Shown here: in pieces, positions 48,680 to 64,000 of the stretch
Layout: every line of letters begins with the position of its first letter
Position numbering within the stretch: position 1 is the stretch's first letter
Source of the DNA: Hoplostethus atlanticus
Lineage: Eukaryota > Chordata > Actinopteri > Trachichthyiformes > Trachichthyidae
Length of the DNA stretch: 64,000 nucleotides
Assembly: GCA_034670405.1 (NCBI GenBank)
Contig: JAXDDX010000181.1
Location: 248,001 to 312,000, forward strand
Reading direction: 5' to 3'
Made by a program: the position numbers and the translations under genes
The notes under the pieces: model-generated
What the model saw: only the letters and a program-made list of their open reading frames with translations
Told to the model about the DNA's origin: nothing
Databases searched by the model: none

Positions 48680-51600
48680 ATGGATGCTCCAGTGGTGGAC
48701 TCTGCTCAGGCTGAGCATGCCTTAGTCCTGCTCGGGCAACTGGACAGGATGAGGGCGGCTGAGGAGCTCACTGATGTGGTACTCCTGGCAGAGGGCATCC
48801 CCTTTCCTTGCCACAGGGTGGTGCTGTCTGCATTCAGCCCTTACTTCCAGGTAGAGTTGCCTCCTACTTGTACTTGTACTTGTACTTGTTTACATATGCT
48901 TGCTGCACTCTAGCTCCACCCCAAAAAGAAAATGACTGAAAATCATGTCAACAGTCAATACAAGCACAGCTGTTGTGAGGCTATCATCATTGTAACTGCA
49001 TTATGCTCCATTATCGATAATACTGGTCAATCCCTGTGTCCAGGCCATGTTCACGTGTGGTCTGAGGGAGACCCGGGGAGGAGAGGTGTCTCTCAGAGAC
49101 ACCCCTGCCCACAGCCTGGAGCTGCTGCTGGGCTACATGTACCGTGCCGAGCTGCCCCTCTCCAACAACAACATCCAAGGAGTGGCTGCTGCTGCCTTCC
49201 TGCTCCATGTAGACGGAGCCTTCAGGTGGGTGAAGAGTATGGGAGGTAGGATGTTGACCATTATTCCAACATACTATCGTGAATTGATGCTTCTGGAGGA
49301 CTTCTACCTGCTCAGCCATATAGGACAAGTATACAGGGTAGATAATAATAATCATGATATGAACCAGCAAGAACTCTCAGGTCTGCAGGCAATGGCCTTT
49401 TAACCATCCCATGTATTCATTCTAAAGCAGGGGAAGCTGCTTTCTCATTTCTTTTAATGTAAAGCACATTGTGATATGAAATGCGCTATACAAATAAAAC
49501 TTGATTTGATTTAATAAGTGATAGGTTTTTTGTTCCCATCACCACCTTATTGTCACTTCTCCAGGTTGTGTCAAAGTCACATGGAGGCCAGTATGGACAC
49601 CTCCAACTGTATCGGCCTGTACCACTGGGCCAAAGACCTGGGGGCCAGTGGCCTGGCTGAGTGTGCCCTGAGATACCTTTGCCAACACTTTGCTCAGGTG
49701 GGACATTCAATACTGGTGCTGTCGAATATAATCTCAATTACAGCCACTGGAAATATTCCCAAAACATGTTATAGGTCCCAACAAGTTGTAGGGCCCGCTC
49801 ATGATTTATAAAAATAAATCGCATGATATGTCTGTATAGGCTCCTTGGGACCGACTTGCATTAAGGGCCCAGTACAGCTGTTCTGGTTGCCCAGAACTCT
49901 CCGATGACCGTGCTGATGACATTCTTCCCAACCTCCCACAATGCTTGACTCTCCTCTTTTAGCCTTCAACCACTAGATGGCAGGAATCATCCAACATTGT
50001 ACACAATCAGACAGCTGTGAAGTGCTTTAACTGGAATTGCATTACTTTGGAATAGATTTCTCTTCTCTCCTATATAACTTTTCATCCATCCTCATTATAT
50101 CTGTATTTTATCCATATTTGGTTTTCCCCAACCAACTTGTTTATTCTCTTCCTCCTCCTGCTGTCTCTAGGTGTGTAAGGAAGAGGAGGTGCTAGAGCTG
50201 GATGCTCAAAGGCTGGGGGCTCTGCTGGGTTCAGATGACCTCAACGTTTCCCAGGAGGAGAGTGTTTTGGAGCTGGTGCTGCACTGGATGGAGAGACGCA
50301 GGGGGGACATGCAGAGCGAAGCCCATGCTGTGGAGCTCCTCAGGCGGGTACGTCTGGAGCTTGTGGACCCTGGATTCCTCCGTAAAGCCAGGAGGAGAAA
50401 CCCGGTGAGAAGAGAGAGGGGGGATGTGGTCAAATAAAATGAATCAAAGGACTCCTAATCCACACTTTGTGAGAGAGTAGAGTGAGATATTATCACACCT
50501 ATAAATCTATCACCCAGGTATTGCTGCGGGACGCTGAGTGCTTTGGGATGATTGGCACAGCTCTCCAGACCTCAGGCCTCTCTGAGATGGCAGCTCCGCC
50601 TCGGCCAGCCCTTCGCTACGGCATGGAGACCACCGACCTGCTGCTCTGCTTGGGTGGGGTGGATGAGGCAGGGGTGCCCGCCCGTCGTGGGGGACTTGCT
50701 GATCTCAGCTTTTGCTTCGCCCCCCAGGGTAGACGGACTTACTACATCCCTTCTCCGTTGAAGGGTTCTGGAGGCACAGGCCAGATCACAGCAGGGGTAG
50801 TGACGAGGGACAACAGCATAGTGGTGGCTATAGAGGCAGAGGACCAACACAGGATGAAGAGGGTGGAAATGTACAGGTTTGTTGTGTGTGTGTGTGTGTG
50901 TTAGAGGAACACAGAGGAAATAAGAACGTCTCAAAAAGAGATGCATGCAAAATAAAGATGATCATTTTTCACTGTTGGTAGACTAAACTGTGTAGCTGCC
51001 TGTGTATGTTCCAGGTATGGCCATTCAGAGGAGAGCGGCTGGGTGGGGCTGTGCTCAACAGCATACAGGGACATGTATGCTCTAGGGCTGCTAGGAGATG
51101 CCCTCTATATGATAGGTGGTCAGATGAAAGTGAGGAACCACTACATCATCACAGACAGTGTGGAGAGATGGTCCCTGAAGAGAGGAGGCAGCTGGCTCAG
51201 CTTTGCTCCTCTGCCACTCCCCCTAGCCTGCCACTGCACCGTCAGCCTGAAGGAGCACCTGTATGTGTTGGGGGGCTGGACACCACAGGTACATAGGCCT
51301 GTCAATAAAAAGTGTCATGGAGTCAATCAGTAATGTAGTACTTTTGGCCAGTAAGGTGGCGTAGTGAGTAGGAGCAATGCCCTGGGTTCAAGCCCCCATC
51401 TCAGTTATCATTCGCCCTTGAGCAAGTCGCTGATTCCCTACCACCTCCAGGGTCCCTGTCTCACTTTACTATTTAAAACAGCTGTCAGATAGTGTATGTT
51501 CCAGTCCCTGACAGTTTCCCCATCGTTGGAGCCATCTGTGTTTCTCATTTTCTCACCTCACTCTTCTTCTCCCTCAGGACCAGCCGGGTGATGAGCCAGA

Positions 51601-52442
51601 CAGGCTGAGTAACCGTGTGTTTCAGTTTGACCCGGGCAAAGACAGGTGGACAGAGCGTGCCAGGATGAAGTACTCCAGGTACCGCTGTGGCTCGGCTGTC
51701 CTCAACGGAGAGATCTACATACTAGGTCAGACAGCAAGACAGGCTGATATTAAAAACTGTTTACTTTGTGTGGCAACGAATGAAGCAAGATGATTTGTGT
51801 GTGTGTGTGTTCTTCAGGTGGTATAGGATGTGATGGAGAGGACCGTGGCCAGTCTCGTCGCTGTCTGAGCTCAGTGGAGATCTACAACCCAGAGACAGAC
51901 TCCTGGAGGGCCGGGCCGACCCTGCCCACGTCCCTACTCTCCCTCCGAACCAACGCCTCCAATATAGGAGTCGTGGAGGGCAAGCTCTACCTCTGCGGAT
52001 ATTATAAGGGGGCGGGTCAGTCGATACATTCCTTTCAATGAGTTTTCAACAGCTTGTTTTGTGCGGTCTCTAAGACTTAACTCTCTTAAGACTTATGAGT
52101 TCAACCTGACGATGAAGTGGCAGTCACTTACCATTTAAGCCCGATAACGCTGGCTGAAATGCATCCTGTTGGAGAAATACAAGGCCCACGTAGAGACTCC
52201 AAATGAGTCAGGGAATACAAGCCAGCTATGCAGTATATACGGACATGTGATTTCAGACAGACAACACTTACATTCTTTGTATCACGACTACAGGCCGTCA
52301 TGAGATCATCACCAAGGAGATTCTGGAGCTGGACCCGGTAGACAATGTGTGGACGGTGGTGGAGAGACGAGCAGCCATGCATGACAGCTATGACGTATGT
52401 CTGGTGGCCAACCTCAACCCTCGGGACCTCTTCACACCCTGA
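48680..52442 (+). CDS. kbtbd12: Kelch repeat and BTB domain-containing protein 12, 9 coding exons, 615 aa
   Basis: Coding exons: 48680-48850, 49044-49225, 49565-49697, 50171-50404, 50518-50876, 51015-51288, 51578-51725, 51818-52015, 52294-52442; phases close to TGA. BTB-BACK-Kelch proteins are generally substrate adaptors of Cullin-3 ubiquitin ligases. The BTB part (about 25-130) shows TDVVLLAEGIPFPCHRVVLS and YFQAMFTCGLRE. BACK (about 135-240) has the LVDPGFLRKARRRNPVLLRD block. The Kelch propeller (about 285-600) shows ALYMIGGQMK, LYVLGGWTPQ and EIYILGGIGCDG. RYGMETTDLLLC, the blade LYVLGGWTPQ and the end HDSYDVCLVANLNPRDL are specific to KBTBD12 in my memory of the family. The last blade has CGY where CGG is usual. 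Length fits the human protein (about 623 aa). The ATG has in-frame open sequence upstream, but no better start. Confidence 0.93.
48867..48894. repeat. (TACTTG)n short tandem repeat after the kbtbd12 exon 1 donor
   Basis: About four hexamer units of TACTTG, beginning some 17 bases after the donor at 48851. Confidence 0.85.
49451..49513 (+). mobile_element. 3' tail of a fish LINE/SINE element in kbtbd12 intron 2
   Basis: TAATGTAAAGCACATTGTGA is followed by ATGCGCTATACAAATAAAA and TTGATTTGATTT. This is the frequent 3' end of fish LINE-related repeats, with a short repeated tail. Only the tail is recognisable, so it is a 5'-truncated insertion. Confidence 0.7.
51345..51470 (+). mobile_element. 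tRNA-derived SINE in kbtbd12 intron 6
   Basis: A box A-like GTGGCGTAGTGAGTAGGA (51356-51373) and a box B GGTTCAAGCC (51385-51394) have tRNA spacing. CCCTTGAGCAAGTCGCTGA follows, typical of the body of fish SINEs. The copy is diverged and has no intact tRNA fold. Confidence 0.7.
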
Positions 52443-53150
52443 TTCAACTCCGCCTGACTCTGACGAATAACACCATAGGAGCCAAGCTATGAGTGGGAAC
52501 CCAGCTTCTTTCCACTAAACCTCACATAGCTATATCCTAACATGGGTTGACTCTGAGGACTTCACATGTACCACCACTCTGTGCTGTTGGGGGAAACAAA
52601 GGAACAGTCTTTCCCTTCCCCTATGCATTCCTTTAGACTCAGCTGGAAAATGTCTGCAAGGAGTAATTGCCTTTTCAAACCATAGTCAGTTTGAAATATA
52701 ACCACCAGTGAGTGAAGGCAGGTTTACTGAATGGTCTTTATAAGGTTGAATGAGGCTAACAAATGGATGGCCATAGAGATAGATCAGTATCCTATAATTT
52801 TCTAGATCTGTGATGAATTTGAATTAAAAAGTGAAATGTAATCCTGCAGTACTCCCTTTCTCTGACTTAAGAGCTTTTGCTATCAACCTTCTCCTTAGGG
52901 GATAGGTTACAGTCTCTGCAGTCATGTACAGAATGTATTTTCCTGAGCTCACTGCACGGCAAAGCGTCAACAAACATGTCTGACTTGAAGTGGTGATTTA
53001 AGGATGAGTGTCTGACCCAGATGGCATTCCATACATTCCTCCTCCCGTCTCCTGCTGTTGAGCTGGTCAAATATAATCTGACGGAAAGCCCAAAATGCTC
53101 CAAAATTAGTGTGACGCGCCTGTATGATGCTGCCATTGGTTTGAAGTAAC
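52443..53150 (+). other. kbtbd12 3'UTR and intergenic sequence
   Basis: A candidate polyadenylation signal ATTAAA lies at 52823-52828, about 380 bases after the stop. No other gene is seen before the CpG-rich start of the NUAK gene. Confidence 0.4.
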
Positions 53151-53433
53151 CCCGCCCATCGCTCCAGACCATGTGGTTTCCATTGCTCCTGTTTCTGTGT
53201 TTTTGAGGAAGGAGAGGAGGAGAGTGGAGGACAGCGCGGTAGCCCAGTCGGGTCGGATGCGCAAGACGCTCAGTTTTCATAGTTTGTTAATCGTTGAGCC
53301 ATTAGCCTACTTTGTGACTTTACCACTCTATGGGCAACCTGTTTGGAACCAACAAGCGCCTCTGTTGCCTTTTGTTCAGAGCTCAAAGTGTTTTGGGATC
53401 CGGTCTCGCAGGTGCGCACAGTGCGCAGAGAGG
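53151..53433 (+). promoter_or_regulatory. CpG-rich promoter / 5'UTR of the NUAK-family gene
   Basis: CpG density rises sharply from about 53205 and stays high through the first coding exon, as in a CpG-island promoter. The frame is open upstream of the chosen ATG, so a longer N-terminus cannot be ruled out. No TATA box was noted. Confidence 0.45.

Positions 53434-64000
<10,567 letters not shown>

Overview
The window looks like nuclear DNA of a ray-finned (teleost-type) fish. The genes are split by many short GT-AG introns and encode vertebrate proteins. CA/GT microsatellites are very dense, and the mobile elements are of fish type: hAT-like MITEs with 8-bp target duplications, tRNA-derived SINEs and a LINE reverse-transcriptase relic. 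The species cannot be told from the sequence alone. No prokaryotic, viral or CRISPR feature is present.

Layout, left to right: (1) a single N-terminal exon of a PCTAIRE-type cyclin-dependent kinase on the minus strand, whose remainder lies off the left edge; (2) a repeat-rich stretch at 1-8 kb with a long imperfect inverted repeat and hAT-like MITEs; (3) p4htm (+, 8.5-17.5 kb), a transmembrane prolyl 4-hydroxylase, with a complete four-exon secreted frizzled-related gene (sizzled-type) nested antisense in its second intron; (4) slc6a8 (+, 20.7-32.7 kb), a creatine-transporter-type gene with 14 coding exons; (5) slc26a6-like (-, 44.4-35.1 kb), an anion exchanger with 19 coding exons, tail-to-tail with slc6a8; (6) kbtbd12 (+, 48.7-52.4 kb), a BTB-BACK-Kelch protein with 9 coding exons; (7) the 5' part of a NUAK-family kinase (+, from 53.4 kb), running off the right edge in the middle of the kinase domain.

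I followed exon boundaries and codon phase by hand through every complete gene. All frames close without a frameshift or internal stop: p4htm 507 aa, sFRP 382 aa, slc6a8 686 aa, slc26a6-like 753 aa, kbtbd12 615 aa. These are independent vertebrate genes (hypoxia/ER hydroxylase, secreted developmental antagonist, creatine and anion transporters, ubiquitin-ligase adaptor, AMPK-related kinase), not an operon or one pathway.

I found no wholly new biological system. The most unusual features are the nested antisense sFRP gene, a perfect three-fold repeat of a splice acceptor in slc6a8, splice sites built into GT or poly-C tracts, nearly abutting polyadenylation signals of slc6a8 and slc26a6, and the long inverted repeat near 5 kb.
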